From KBS-96 sp963722585 (GTDB taxonomy: Bacteria; Acidobacteriota; Terriglobia; Bryobacterales; Bryobacteraceae), in contig CAVRNU010000012.1 of NCBI GenBank assembly GCA_963722585.1, forward strand, positions 62,001 to 126,000: a DNA stretch of 64,000 bases, read 5' to 3'. The stretch's first letter is position 1. Every line of letters starts with the position of its first letter. A program made the translations under genes and the position numbers. This document shows positions 28,702-37,890 of the stretch, one piece after another. The notes under the pieces were generated by a model. The model saw only the letters and a program-made list of their open reading frames with translations. It searched no databases and was not told the DNA's origin.

Positions 28702-29736
28702 TGAATTTGAAAAAGCCGAGGAGCGCCTTCGCCGGTTCGGTAAGCTCCTGGCCACGAAGGCAGCGATTGCTCAAACTCCCAAAGAACAGATCTGGGCACT
28801 AAACAAAACGAAGTTGTACCGATACATCCCGATGCAGCCGGCGGAAAGACGGCATCGGGTTCCTCTACTGTTGGTGTTTGCGTTGATGAACCGGCCCTAT
28901 ATCTTCGACTTGCGGCCCGGCCACAGCTTCGTCGAGTTCATGGTCGGACGCGGGTACGATGTGTATTTGCTCGACTGGGGCGCTCCCGGACCGGAAGACC
29001 GTAATCTTAAGTTCGACGACTATGCCCTCGACTATCTTCCGCGCGCCATTCGCAAGATGAAGAGTGTTTCGGGTTCGGCTGAGTTCAGCATGCTGGGGTG
29101 GTGCATCGGGGCCATCCTGGCCACCGTCTATGCAGCGGTTCGCCCGACGATGGTCTACGCAATCTGTTCCTGCTAACCGCGCCGCTCGATTTCTCAAAGA
29201 AGGAAGCCATCACTTTCGCGCGATGGACGGATGAACGCTATTTCGACGTCGATAAAGTACTGGCTATGTTTGGCAACATGCCGGCTGAAATGATCGAATA
29301 CGGCGCCAAAGCTTTAAAGCCAGTCGAGAATTTCGTGGGCAATTATCTGCGCCTGTGGGACAATTTCGACGATCCGAAGGTCGTCGAAGCCTGGCATGCC
29401 ATGAATACCTGGGTGACCGACAACATTCCGATTGCGGGCGGCGCTTTCCGCCAGTTGATTGTCGATTTGTACCGCAACGATCGTCTGATGAAAGGCACCT
29501 GGGTGGTGCGCGGAGAGAAAGTGGACGTCAGCCGCATTAAGGCGAACTTATTGACGGTCATAGCGGCGGACGACCATATCACGCCCCCGTGTCAGTCGGA
29601 AACAATCGCGGACAATGCCGGCAGCGCGGATAAAGAAACGTATCGCATTCCGGGCGGACATATCGGCATCATGGCTGGCAGCAACGCCGCTAACAAAACC
29701 TGGCCGCACATCGAAGCATGGCTGGCGGCACGCTGA
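28676..29736 (+). CDS. phaC: Class III PHA synthase PhaC (frameshifted)
   Basis: Polymerises hydroxyacyl-CoA into polyhydroxyalkanoate at the granule surface. The lipase-like box GWCIGA puts the catalytic Cys at residue 143; the second part carries the Asp (AADDHITPP) and His (PGGHIG) of the triad. Total length is about 353 residues, typical of class III synthases, which need PhaE. Near 29150 the frame changes (RPTM should lead directly to RNLFLLTAPLDF). GGAGAGG precedes the ATG at 28676. Confidence 0.87.
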
Positions 29737-29759
29737 GGAAGATCGGAGAAGATGGAATC

Positions 29760-30575
29760 GTGAATATTCGGAACGCCGTTGCAGTGGTCACGGGAGCGGC
29801 CAGCGGAATCGGCGCTGCTTTGTCGCAAGAACTCGCTCGCCGCGGGGCCAAGATGATCGCTCTCGTTGACCGGTCCGAGCGCGTATTCGAGGTCGCGGAG
29901 CGTGTTAACAACACCGCGAAAATCGCCGTCGAGGCTTTTCAGGGCGACACCAGGGACGCGAAGTTTCGCAAAGCTGTGTTCGATACAGTTACCGAACGCT
30001 ACGGCGCGCCCACCATTTGCGTGCCGGCTGCGGGAATCACTCGCGATGCCCTTGCCGTGAAGATCAACAAAGAGACGAATGAGCCCGACATTTATGACGT
30101 CGAGGATTTCCATGAAGTGGTCGAAGTAGATCTCATCGCCCCCATTTATTGGGGTTTGGAGACGCTGGCTCGCATTGCCAAAGCGCGGCATGACCAAGGT
30201 TTGAAGCGCTGGCAAGCCGAAGAAGGCGTCCAGGGCGTAGTGATTTTCATTGGCTCGATTTCATCCGCGGGCATCAAAGGACAGATTGCGTATTCGGCCT
30301 CCAAGGCCGGCCTGGAAGGGGCTGCCAACACCCTTACGAAAGAGGCTAACTACTACGGTGTGCGCTGCAGCGTAATTCATCCCGGCTTTACCGACACGCC
30401 CATGGTGCGGGCGCTGGGCGAAGAGTACATCCGGAAACATATTTTGCCGGAAACGCAGCTTGGCCGGTTGATCAAGCCGGAAGAAATTGCGGATGCGATC
30501 TGCTTCCTCATCTCGAACTCGGCGGTTACCGGCGAGCTTTGGGCGGATGCCGGATGGCACCCGTCCGCCGCTTAA
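29760..30575 (+). CDS. SDR-family oxidoreductase
   Basis: Short-chain dehydrogenase/reductase of about 271 residues. The nucleotide motif is TGAASGIG, and the catalytic Ser-Tyr-Lys set lies in GSISSAGIKGQIAYSASKAG. The end (ISNSAVTGELWADAGWHPSAA) is typical of reductases acting on acyl or hydroxyacid substrates. The GTG at 29760 is preferred; the ATG at 29718 overlaps phaC. Its place directly after phaC suggests hydroxyacyl-CoA or hydroxybutyrate metabolism, but the substrate is not shown by the sequence. Confidence 0.82.
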   Translation: MNIRNAVAVVTGAASGIGAALSQELARRGAKMIALVDRSERVFEVAERVNNTAKIAVEAFQGDTRDAKFRKAVFDTVTERYGAPTICVPAAGITRDALAVKINKETNEPDIYDVEDFHEVVEVDLIAPIYWGLETLARIAKARHDQGLKRWQAEEGVQGVVIFIGSISSAGIKGQIAYSASKAGLEGAANTLTKEANYYGVRCSVIHPGFTDTPMVRALGEEYIRKHILPETQLGRLIKPEEIADAICFLISNSAVTGELWADAGWHPSAA

Positions 30576-30583
30576 TCGGCGTC

Positions 30584-31360
30584 TCAATTCACGTAGATTC
30601 CGCCATTCACGTTGATGGTCTCGCCTGTAATGTAATCCGCATCGGCGGCCAGAAACGCAGCCGCCTTGGCGACGTCTTCTGCACTGCCGAAGCGGCCCAT
30701 GGGAATGCGGCTCTTTAGCTGTTCCAGAATGTCTGCGGGAACCTTCGTCAGCATATCGGTCATTGTGAAACCCGGCGCAAGACAGTTCGCCGTGATGTTG
30801 TACTTGGCGAGCTCGAGAGCCACCACCTTGGTGAAGGCAATCACCCCTCCTTTGCTCGCCGCGTAATTTGCCTGGCCAAAATTACCGGCCTCCGCTACAA
30901 ATGAACTGATGTTGATGATGCGACCGAATTTTTGTTGGATCATGGCCGGAATCGCGGCGCTGGTGACGTAATACGTGCCATCCAGGTTTACGCCCATCAC
31001 TTCGTGCCATTCCTCGTCGGTGAGTTTTCGAATCGAGTGGTCGCGGGTGATGCCGGCGTTATTCACTAGAATGTCGAGCCGGCCCCATTCGTCGAGCACT
31101 CGTTTCACTATCGCGCGCGCCTCGACTGGATCGCCAACGTGCCCTTTCACGACAATCGCGCGCCGCCCCATGTGGCAAACTTGTCTGGCCAGCTCCTCCG
31201 CCTCGTCTTGCGAAGCGTGATAATTTACCGCGATAGCCGCCCCCCGCGCCGCCAGCTCGAGCGCAATGGCGTGACCAATGCCGCGCGCCGCGCCTGTTAC
31301 CAGCGCATATTTTCCAGCCAGGCCGGCGTTTCCATTTCCGTTCCCTGTGCTTTCACTCAT
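30584..31360 (-). CDS. phaB: Acetoacetyl-CoA reductase
   Basis: SDR enzyme making (R)-3-hydroxybutyryl-CoA, the PHA monomer. It shows TGAARGIG, NNAGITRD and the active-site run NISSFVAEAGNFGQANYAASKGG, all typical of PhaB/FabG. The Tyr-x3-Lys pair is intact. FabG activity in fatty-acid synthesis is the alternative, but the gene lies 17 bases after phaA. The ATG at 31360 has GGAGG upstream. It is convergent with the SDR gene at 29760. Confidence 0.85.
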   Translation of the reverse strand: MSESTGNGNGNAGLAGKYALVTGAARGIGHAIALELAARGAAIAVNYHASQDEAEELARQVCHMGRRAIVVKGHVGDPVEARAIVKRVLDEWGRLDILVNNAGITRDHSIRKLTDEEWHEVMGVNLDGTYYVTSAAIPAMIQQKFGRIINISSFVAEAGNFGQANYAASKGGVIAFTKVVALELAKYNITANCLAPGFTMTDMLTKVPADILEQLKSRIPMGRFGSAEDVAKAAAFLAADADYITGETINVNGGIYVN

Positions 31361-31377
31361 AACCTTGCCTCCCTTGC

Positions 31378-32565
31378 TTAAAGCCTTTCGAAAATCGCAG
31401 CAATTCCCTGACCTCCGCCGATGCAGAGCGAGACCAGAGCGTAGCGCCCGTGAGTGCGATGCAGCTCGTAGAGCGACTTGACGGAGATCAAACAACCGGT
31501 TGCGCCGATGGGATGACCCAGAGCGATCGCGCCACCATTGGGGTTGGTTCTGTCGCGCGGCAGATTCAATTCTTTGATTACCGCCAGAGCCTGCGCGGCG
31601 AATGCCTCGTTGAGCTCAATCGTGTCTATATCCTCTAGGCGCAACCCGCTCTTTTTCAGAACGTCGCGTATGGCGGGCACTGGACCGATTCCCATGTACT
31701 TGGGGTCTACTCCGGCGTGTGAGTAGGCCACCAGCTTGGCCATAGCACTCAAGCCGCGCTCTTCCGCGATCTCGCGGCTCATGAGAACCACCGCACTTGC
31801 AGCGTCATTGATGCCTGAGGAGTTGCCGGCCGTCACTGTGCCCGTTTTGCTGAATGCAGGTTTGAGCTTGGCCATGCCCGCCAGGGAGGCATCGGCGCGC
31901 GGGTGTTCGTCCGTGACGAACTGCGTCACCCCTTCTTTCGATTTCAGTTCGACCGGAACGATCTGCTCGCGGAACTTGCAGTTCTTGATGGCGTCAAGCG
32001 CGCGCCGGTGGCTTTCGACGGCAAACTCGTCTTGCTCTTCACGGCTGATGTTGAACTTGGCGGCCAGGTTTTCGGCCGTAATTGCCATGTGCACATTGTC
32101 GAAAGGATCGGTAAGCGCGCCCACCATGGCGTCAACCACCGCGCCATCATTCAGCCTCTGGCCCCAACGCATGTTGGGCAACCAGTATTGCCCTCTACTC
32201 ATGCACTCTGCGCCTCCCGCGATGGCCGCCCGCGCGTCTCCCAACTTGATCATCTGCGCCGCGGAGACGATTGCCTGGAGACCGCTCCCGCAGAGCCGGT
32301 TTACGGTCACCGCCGGAGTCTCTACCGGAATGCCGCCGTTCACCGCGGCCACGCGCGAAAGATACATGTCACGCTGGTCGGTGTGAATCACGTTCCCGAA
32401 GATGACATGGTCCACGTCCTTCGGATCGATGCCTGCGCGAGTCACGGCTTCCTTTGTAACGATTGCCGCCAGATCCGACGGCGATTTATCTTTGAGACTC
32501 CCTCCATACTTGCCCACAGCCGTGCGCACTGCGCTCAAAACCACGACATCAGAAGCGCCGTTCAT
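31378..32565 (-). CDS. phaA: Acetyl-CoA acetyltransferase (beta-ketothiolase)
   Basis: Condenses two acetyl-CoA to acetoacetyl-CoA, the first step of PHB synthesis. A 395-residue thiolase with the nucleophile Cys 92 (NRLCGSGLQAI), the His of GHPIGATG and the C-terminal Cys of SLCIGGGQG. The ATG at 32565 follows GGAGG. A sigma54-like element lies upstream (32611-32626). It is divergent from phaR. Confidence 0.92.
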   Translation of the reverse strand: MNGASDVVVLSAVRTAVGKYGGSLKDKSPSDLAAIVTKEAVTRAGIDPKDVDHVIFGNVIHTDQRDMYLSRVAAVNGGIPVETPAVTVNRLCGSGLQAIVSAAQMIKLGDARAAIAGGAECMSRGQYWLPNMRWGQRLNDGAVVDAMVGALTDPFDNVHMAITAENLAAKFNISREEQDEFAVESHRRALDAIKNCKFREQIVPVELKSKEGVTQFVTDEHPRADASLAGMAKLKPAFSKTGTVTAGNSSGINDAASAVVLMSREIAEERGLSAMAKLVAYSHAGVDPKYMGIGPVPAIRDVLKKSGLRLEDIDTIELNEAFAAQALAVIKELNLPRDRTNPNGGAIALGHPIGATGCLISVKSLYELHRTHGRYALVSLCIGGGQGIAAIFERL

Positions 32566-32610
32566 AAAACCTCCTTCGCGCCGCTCAGAATGTGTTTCGA
32601 GTACTGTGTG

Positions 32611-32626
32611 TGCAATCGTGCAACCA
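32611..32626 (-). promoter_or_regulatory. Candidate sigma54 promoter for phaA-phaB
   Basis: The minus strand reads TGGTTGCACGATTGCA: GG-N10-GC, perfect TTGCA, weak -24. It is 46 bases before the phaA start. A variant palindrome CGCGCCGTTGTGCGCG (32643-32658) lies 17 bases upstream. Confidence 0.38.
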
Positions 32627-32716
32627 AAGCGCACAGCCGTTTCGCGCCGTTGTGCGCGATGCAAACAGAGCCGCTTGCCTGTAGAGTGAAATCTGAGGTC
32701 GAAGTCCCGCAGCCGC

Positions 32717-33238
32717 ATGTCTGCTCCCACCGTCATCATCAAGAAGTACGGGAACCGCCGCCTCTACGATACTTCGAACAGCCGCTACGTGAATCTCGAG
32801 GACATTGCCCAGATGGTGCGCGAAGGGACGGAGATTCGAGTCGTCGATGCGGCCACAGGCGAGGACCTCACGCGCTTGGTACTCACGCAGATCATCATGG
32901 AAAGCGCCAAGGTTCCCGACTCTCCTTTTCCTGTGGACATGCTGCGGCAGATGGTAATCGCGTCCGGGCGCCTCAGCCAGGAGGGGCTTCGCGCCTACAT
33001 GAACGCGATGCTCGACCTGTATCAAAACACATATCGTGCCTTTGCGCCAGGACTTTCTCCCTTCCCAGCGGCGCCAAGCTCGATATCTGAAGAACGGATT
33101 ACGCCTCCAGCGGGTTCCCGGCATGCTCCAGTCGATGAGCTACGCCAGCGGATCGAAGAGTTAGAACGCCTGGTTGCTAAAAGGACTGGCGCTCGCACGC
33201 GCGCCAAACGCAAACCACGTTCCCGCCCAAAGAAGTAA
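32717..33238 (+). CDS. phaR: PHA synthesis regulator PhaR
   Basis: A 173-residue member of the PhaR family, DNA-binding proteins that also bind PHA and release phasin genes when polymer accumulates. The N-terminal domain begins IIKKYGNRRLYDTSNSRYVNLEDIAQMVREG, the hallmark of the family, and is followed by LTRLVLTQIIMESAKV and a second accumulation-regulator domain. The basic C-terminal tail (ARTRAKRKPRSRPKK) may help nucleic-acid binding. The likely operator is at 27583. Confidence 0.92.
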   Translation: MSAPTVIIKKYGNRRLYDTSNSRYVNLEDIAQMVREGTEIRVVDAATGEDLTRLVLTQIIMESAKVPDSPFPVDMLRQMVIASGRLSQEGLRAYMNAMLDLYQNTYRAFAPGLSPFPAAPSSISEERITPPAGSRHAPVDELRQRIEELERLVAKRTGARTRAKRKPRSRPKK

Positions 33239-33244
33239 CGGACT

Positions 33245-33289
33245 TGCGCGAATTGGCGCGTTAGCCCCTAAGATGCGCCAATTGGCGCA
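33245..33289. repeat. Twin palindromes between convergent genes
   Basis: TGCGCGAATTGGCGCG (33245-33260) and the perfect palindrome TGCGCCAATTGGCGCA (33274-33289), 29 bases apart. They fill the 65-base gap between the ends of phaR and the beta-CASP nuclease gene. They fit the island palindrome but no promoter is near; they may act as a two-way terminator or as a remote site. Confidence 0.6.
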
Positions 33290-33303
33290 GGCCCGAACGC
33301 TTC

Positions 33304-34719
33304 TCAACTGAGCGCGAACGACTCCCCTCGCGACGGGCAAGCGACCTCCAGCCGCAGTTGTTCCGCAAATATCTTGGTAAGCGCTCGCTGCGCGTCTGGC
33401 TCGCCATGCACCAGGAACGTCTTCTTCAGTTTGGGGGCGATGGGTCGGACCCATTCGGCCAGATCCCGCTGGTCCGCGTGCCCGCTCAGCTCGTTGAGAG
33501 CCGATACCTCAGCCCGCAGCCGCATCGGTTCGCCAAAGATTTTCACTTCAGGCTGCTGTTCAACCAGCCGTCTCCCCAGAGTATTGGCAGCTTGAAACCC
33601 GGTAATCAGGATCAGATTACGTGGATCTTCGATGCCGTTCCGCAGATGATGGAGAATTCTTCCGCCTTCACACATTCCCGAGGCTGAGATCACGACAAAC
33701 GGAGTCCGCAGATCGTTAAGCGCCTTGCTCTCAGAAGCCTCGCGCAGATAACGCAGGCGATGAAAGCCAAAAGCGTCGCCCCCGCCTTGAATGAACCTTG
33801 CGGTCTCGGAATTAAATTCCTCCGCATGCCGCCGGAACACATCTGTGACGTTAATCGCCAAAGGGCTATCCACGAAGATCGGGATATCTGGAAGGAGTTT
33901 CTTCTCGACCAATTGGTGCAGAATCAGCACCAATTGCTGCGTGCGTCCGACGGCAAATGCCGGCACAATCACGTGACCGCCTCGCGCGATCGTTTTGCTC
34001 ACCAGTTGCAGTAGCTTCTCTTCCACGTTCCCGAGCGGCTGATGAAGGCGATCGCCGTAGGTGCTTTCGAGAATCAGATAGTCCGCTTCCGGGGCGGGAT
34101 CGGGCGCGCGCAAGATTGGAACGCCGGGGCGGCCGAGATCTCCTGAGAACAGAATCTTTATCGCACGGCCATTCCGCGCACACTCGAGAAGAACGAACGC
34201 CGCGCCAAGAATGTGCCCGGCATTGCGGAGTTCAATCTGCAGGCCGTCTGCGATCGTCTTCTTCTCGTGAAGTGCGCAAGCTTCGAAATGTTTAGCTGCG
34301 TCCTCCGCATCGGCGAGCGTGTACAAGGGCGGGACCGGCGCAGTCCGATCCGCAATTCCAACCGACCTCCGGCGAGCGCTGCGCTTCTCGATGAATGCCG
34401 CGTCCTTTTCCTGAAGGTGGGCGGAATCGGCCAGCATGTACTGGCAAAGCTCGGCCGTGGCGGGCGTCGAGTGAATCCGGCCGCTAAATCCATTGCGTAT
34501 CAATGTTGGCAGATTTCCACTATGGTCGAGGTGAGCATGCGAGAGCACAACGGACCGGATAGAGCTTGCGGCAAATGGCAAGTGGCTGTTGATCTCAAAG
34601 GCCTCGCGCCGGTGTCCTTGCAGAAGCCCGCACTCGAGCAGATGAGTCTCGCTTCCAATTTCAATTGCGTGCATGGACCCGGTGACTTCCTGGGCAGCGC
34701 CCCAAAATGTGATTTTCAT
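33304..34719 (-). CDS. Metallo-beta-lactamase/beta-CASP ribonuclease
   Basis: A 471-residue zinc nuclease of the CPSF73-like bacterial group. The metal motif HAHLDHSGNLP, the AGHILGAAFVLLE and SGDLGRPG histidine/aspartate blocks, the beta-CASP insert (GGHVIVPAFAVGRTQQLVLIL, VISASGMCEGGRILHHL) and the closing LSGHADQRDL with HGEPDAQ are all present. Such proteins process or degrade RNA. The ATG at 34719 is preferred over the longer upstream frame. Confidence 0.89.
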   Translation of the reverse strand: MKITFWGAAQEVTGSMHAIEIGSETHLLECGLLQGHRREAFEINSHLPFAASSIRSVVLSHAHLDHSGNLPTLIRNGFSGRIHSTPATAELCQYMLADSAHLQEKDAAFIEKRSARRRSVGIADRTAPVPPLYTLADAEDAAKHFEACALHEKKTIADGLQIELRNAGHILGAAFVLLECARNGRAIKILFSGDLGRPGVPILRAPDPAPEADYLILESTYGDRLHQPLGNVEEKLLQLVSKTIARGGHVIVPAFAVGRTQQLVLILHQLVEKKLLPDIPIFVDSPLAINVTDVFRRHAEEFNSETARFIQGGGDAFGFHRLRYLREASESKALNDLRTPFVVISASGMCEGGRILHHLRNGIEDPRNLILITGFQAANTLGRRLVEQQPEVKIFGEPMRLRAEVSALNELSGHADQRDLAEWVRPIAPKLKKTFLVHGEPDAQRALTKIFAEQLRLEVACPSRGESFALS

Positions 34720-34734
34720 GGCCAGCGTCCATGT

Positions 34735-34750
34735 TGGCAGATCATGTGCA
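34735..34750 (+). promoter_or_regulatory. Candidate sigma54 promoter for the kinase/regulator operon
   Basis: TGGCAGATCATGTGCA matches five of six -24 and four of five -12 bases with correct spacing, 69 bases before the kinase start. No exact palindrome is nearby; TGCGTGCATGGACCCG near 34664 is a half match. Confidence 0.42.
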
Positions 34751-34819
34751 GAGACTTTCGTCAGTCCGCGGATTGTGCCTGGGCCTGAAACCACTTTCGT
34801 AAGCTGGCAGAGGGAGTGA

Positions 34820-36100
34820 GTGCTGGAAAGACGCAGACCTGTGCCGAGCGAGCGTAGCGAAAGACAACAGCCGGTCCCGGATCCCTTAGGACAGGTGGAA
34901 CCGCAGCTCCATATTCAATCCTATTGGCGCTTCCGCGATCTTCTCGAGGCGGCTCCCGACGGCATCATCGAAGCGGAGCCTGACGGCACGATTGTGCTTC
35001 TGAACGCCGCCGCGGAGCGCATGTTCGGCTATCAACGCGAGGAATTGCTGGGCCAGTTGATCGAAATCCTGGTTCCGGAATCGCTGCGGCAGAGCCATCG
35101 GGAGCATAGGGATCGCTATGCTGAACACCCGGTCACGCGCCCCATGGGCATCGGTCTCGACCTGTTTGCCCGCCGGAAAGACGGTACTCAGTTCCCGGTT
35201 GAGATCAGCCTTAGCCCGATTCGCTCGCCGCAGGGTGCCCGCGTCATTGCAATTGTTCGGGATATCACGAGCCGTAAGCTTGCGGAAGCGCAAATGAATG
35301 CCATGCACCGGGAGTTTGCGGCCGAGTTGGCGGCAAAAAACCGGCAACTGGAAATCCGGAACCGGGAAGTCGAGCGGGCGAACCGGCTCAAAAGCGAATT
35401 CCTTGCCAGCATGAGCCATGAGCTTCGGACGCCGCTTCACACTATCATTGGATTCGCCGATCTGCTCGCCGAGGAGTTGAAAGGGCCGTTGAACTCCGAT
35501 CAAAAGCGTTTCGTCGCGCACATCCAACACGATTCCCACCATTTGTTGGAGCTGATCAACGATATCCTCGATCTCAGCAAGATCGAGTCCGGGCATCTCG
35601 AGTTAAACGTCGAGGTGTTTAAACCTGCCGATGCCATCGCCGAGGCCATGGCAGTGCTGCGTCCTCAGGCGGCAAATAAGCAGATCGAGATCAAAGAATC
35701 TCTCGACCCGGCGGTTCAGGTCACGGCTGACCGTCTGCGTTTCAAGGAGATTCTCTACAATCTGGTCAGCAATGCCATCAAATTCACGCCGGAACGAGGC
35801 CAAATTACGGTCGAATGCAGCGAACGGCCAGACGGGATCTACTTCGCCGTAACGGATACGGGCATTGGGATCGATCCCCCTGAACACCAAGCCATCTTCG
35901 ACAAGTTTTATCAATTGGGATCTACGACGCGCGGCGTGCGGGAAGGAACAGGCCTCGGATTGGCCATCACCAAGAGCCTGATCGAAATGCATGGCGGAAG
36001 GATTTGGGTGGAAAGCACACCGGGACAGGGCAGCCGCTTTCAATTCCTGCTTCCCCGAGAGGGAGTTAAATCGCCCGGCCAAGAAGTCATAACGGCATGA
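34820..36100 (+). CDS. PAS-domain sensor histidine kinase
   Basis: A 426-residue soluble kinase without membrane helices. It has one PAS domain (about residues 36-150: LLEAAPDGIIEAEPDGTIVLLNAAAERMFGY), a coiled-coil linker, the phosphoacceptor His 200 (SMSHELRTPLH) and a HATPase domain with N box NLVSNAIKFT, G1 DTGIGI and G2 GTGLGLAI. A cytoplasmic signal, such as redox or a ligand, is implied. The GTG start follows AGGGAG. It overlaps the next receiver gene by four bases, and the NtrC-type regulator follows. Confidence 0.9.
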   Translation: MLERRRPVPSERSERQQPVPDPLGQVEPQLHIQSYWRFRDLLEAAPDGIIEAEPDGTIVLLNAAAERMFGYQREELLGQLIEILVPESLRQSHREHRDRYAEHPVTRPMGIGLDLFARRKDGTQFPVEISLSPIRSPQGARVIAIVRDITSRKLAEAQMNAMHREFAAELAAKNRQLEIRNREVERANRLKSEFLASMSHELRTPLHTIIGFADLLAEELKGPLNSDQKRFVAHIQHDSHHLLELINDILDLSKIESGHLELNVEVFKPADAIAEAMAVLRPQAANKQIEIKESLDPAVQVTADRLRFKEILYNLVSNAIKFTPERGQITVECSERPDGIYFAVTDTGIGIDPPEHQAIFDKFYQLGSTTRGVREGTGLGLAITKSLIEMHGGRIWVESTPGQGSRFQFLLPREGVKSPGQEVITA

Positions 36101-36459
36101 AACGGGTGTTGGTAGCCGAAGACCAGCCGGCTAGTCTCGAACTACTGCGCACCGTGCTCGAGAGCGCCGGTTACGAGGTCGTCGAAGCGGTGGATGGGCT
36201 GGATGCAGTCGAGAAGGCATCTTCGAATTCGGTCGATCTGCTCCTGCTCGATTTACACATGCCGAAGATGGATGGGTTTGGTGTGTTGGCTGCGTTGAGA
36301 AAAAACACAAGATTTCAAATGGTTCCCATCATCGCCTTGACTGCCAGCGCCATGCGCGGCGATCGTGAACGGGCTCTCGAGGCTGGATTTTCCTCTTACA
36401 TCGCTAAGCCCGTTGACCTAGCCCTCCTACGCTCGGAATTGAAACGCCTGATCGGATAA
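36097..36459 (+). CDS. Single-domain response regulator (CheY-like)
   Basis: A 120-residue receiver without an output domain. The phosphoacceptor is Asp 52 (LLLLDLHMPKMDG), the acidic pocket is AEDQ, and ALTAS and KPVD complete the active site. It probably passes phosphate between the kinase and another protein, or competes for it. It resembles the receiver at 38901. Confidence 0.9.
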   Translation: MKRVLVAEDQPASLELLRTVLESAGYEVVEAVDGLDAVEKASSNSVDLLLLDLHMPKMDGFGVLAALRKNTRFQMVPIIALTASAMRGDRERALEAGFSSYIAKPVDLALLRSELKRLIG

Positions 36460-36477
36460 AGGAACGAAGCAAGCAAA

Positions 36478-37890
36478 ATGAAAGACAAAGCCACCGGCCG
36501 GCCTAACGTTTCCCTGATGATCGTAGACGACAATCCGGGAAGCCTCGAGCTGCTGGCCACCGCTCTCGATCAGCCAGGCTTGGAAATTTCGACTGCGTCC
36601 GACCCTGAAGAGGGTCTGGATCTCATCTTCCAAAAGCGTCCGCAGATCGTTCTGACCGATTTAGTGATGCCGAAAATGAGCGGCCTCGAGTTGCTGGAAC
36701 GGATTGTCGACTTCGACCCCGCTATCGAAGTGATTCTGATGACAGCTCATTACTCGACCGAATCTGCGGTGGAGGCAATCCGAAAAGGGGCCAGCGATTA
36801 CCTGAACAAGCCGATTTCCGTTCCGGCGCTCCGTGAACGCTTCCGCACGATGATCGAGGAGGTGCGCCGCCGAGAGCGCGCGATCGAGATCCAGGAGGAG
36901 CTGCGTGGCAGCGCGCAATTCGAGCACATTATCGGTAACAGCCCCTTGATGTGGGAACTCTACTCGCGTATTCGCCGTATTGCCCCGCACTTCAGAACGG
37001 TACTGGTTACCGGTCCCACAGGCTCCGGGAAGGAACTCGTGGCACAAGCCCTACACCGGCTAAGCCCGGCATCCTCCGGAAATCTCGTCGTGGTGAATTG
37101 CTCAGCGGTGGTCGAAACCCTATTCGAAAGCGAGCTGTTCGGGCACGTGAAAGGCTCCTTTACGGGCGCAACCGGCGACAAAGTGGGTTTAGTGGAACAC
37201 GCCAGCGGAGGCACGCTTTTTTTGGACGAAATCGGCGATATGCCGCTCGGAACTCAAGCCAAGCTGCTGCGTACCATCCAGCATCAGGAAGTGCAGCGTG
37301 TCGGCTCGCTGCAGGCTCGCAAGGTAAATATCCGCGTCATCGCAGCCACGCACCGCGACCTGCACGCCATGATTCGAGAAGGGAAGTTCCGCGAAGACTT
37401 ATATTACCGGCTGTCGATGGTGGAGATTCGTGTCCCCGCTCTGGCCGAGCGAAAGGAGGACCTGCCGTTACTAACCCGTCACTTCATCGCCAGGTTTTCC
37501 AAGCAGTTCGACAAACGGGTCCGGGGAATTACGCCGCGCGCCAGCATCGCTCTATGCCGCTACGATTGGCCAGGAAATGTGCGCGAGCTCGAGAACGCCA
37601 TCGGCCACGCTTCCATGATGCTTTTAAGCGATATGATCGACATCGGCGAGCTGCCCGAATATATTCGAAGTCCCGACCCTCCCCAATTGCCGCCCGAAAC
37701 TTCCGCCTCTGTTCCGGAAGACGAATCCCCCGCTTCGCGGCTTGCAGACGCCGAGCGGCGTTTGATTCGAGACGCCCTGGCTAAGACTTCAGGCAACCAG
37801 TCGGAAGCGGCTCGTCTGCTGCGCATTGGCAGAGATGCTCTGCGCTACAAGATGAAGAAATACGGTCTCGCTGGCTCGCCGAGTAGCTGA
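36478..37890 (+). CDS. NtrC-family sigma54-dependent response regulator
   Basis: A 470-residue enhancer-binding activator. Receiver domain with Asp 61 (IVLTDLVMPKMSG); AAA+ domain with Walker A at 179-185 (GPTGSGK), sigma54 contact loop GSFTGA at 226-231 and Walker B LFLDEI at about 247-252; C-terminal Fis-type helix-turn-helix (NQSEAARLLRIGRDALRYKMKKYGL). The loop has Ser in place of the common Ala (GAFTGA). It follows the kinase and receiver in one operon. It is the only sigma54 activator in the window and so the natural candidate to bind the TGCGY-N6-RCGCA sites, though no binding is shown. Its 3' end overlaps the convergent Usp gene. Confidence 0.93.
   Translation: MKDKATGRPNVSLMIVDDNPGSLELLATALDQPGLEISTASDPEEGLDLIFQKRPQIVLTDLVMPKMSGLELLERIVDFDPAIEVILMTAHYSTESAVEAIRKGASDYLNKPISVPALRERFRTMIEEVRRRERAIEIQEELRGSAQFEHIIGNSPLMWELYSRIRRIAPHFRTVLVTGPTGSGKELVAQALHRLSPASSGNLVVVNCSAVVETLFESELFGHVKGSFTGATGDKVGLVEHASGGTLFLDEIGDMPLGTQAKLLRTIQHQEVQRVGSLQARKVNIRVIAATHRDLHAMIREGKFREDLYYRLSMVEIRVPALAERKEDLPLLTRHFIARFSKQFDKRVRGITPRASIALCRYDWPGNVRELENAIGHASMMLLSDMIDIGELPEYIRSPDPPQLPPETSASVPEDESPASRLADAERRLIRDALAKTSGNQSEAARLLRIGRDALRYKMKKYGLAGSPSS

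Noticed and set aside
31903..33090. 395-codon open frame on the plus strand
   Set aside because: Antisense to phaA and overlapping phaR in another frame; composition is Arg/His-rich noise.
33245..33289. CRISPR-like repeats
   Set aside because: Only two copies, self-palindromic, 29 bases apart, no cas genes in the window.
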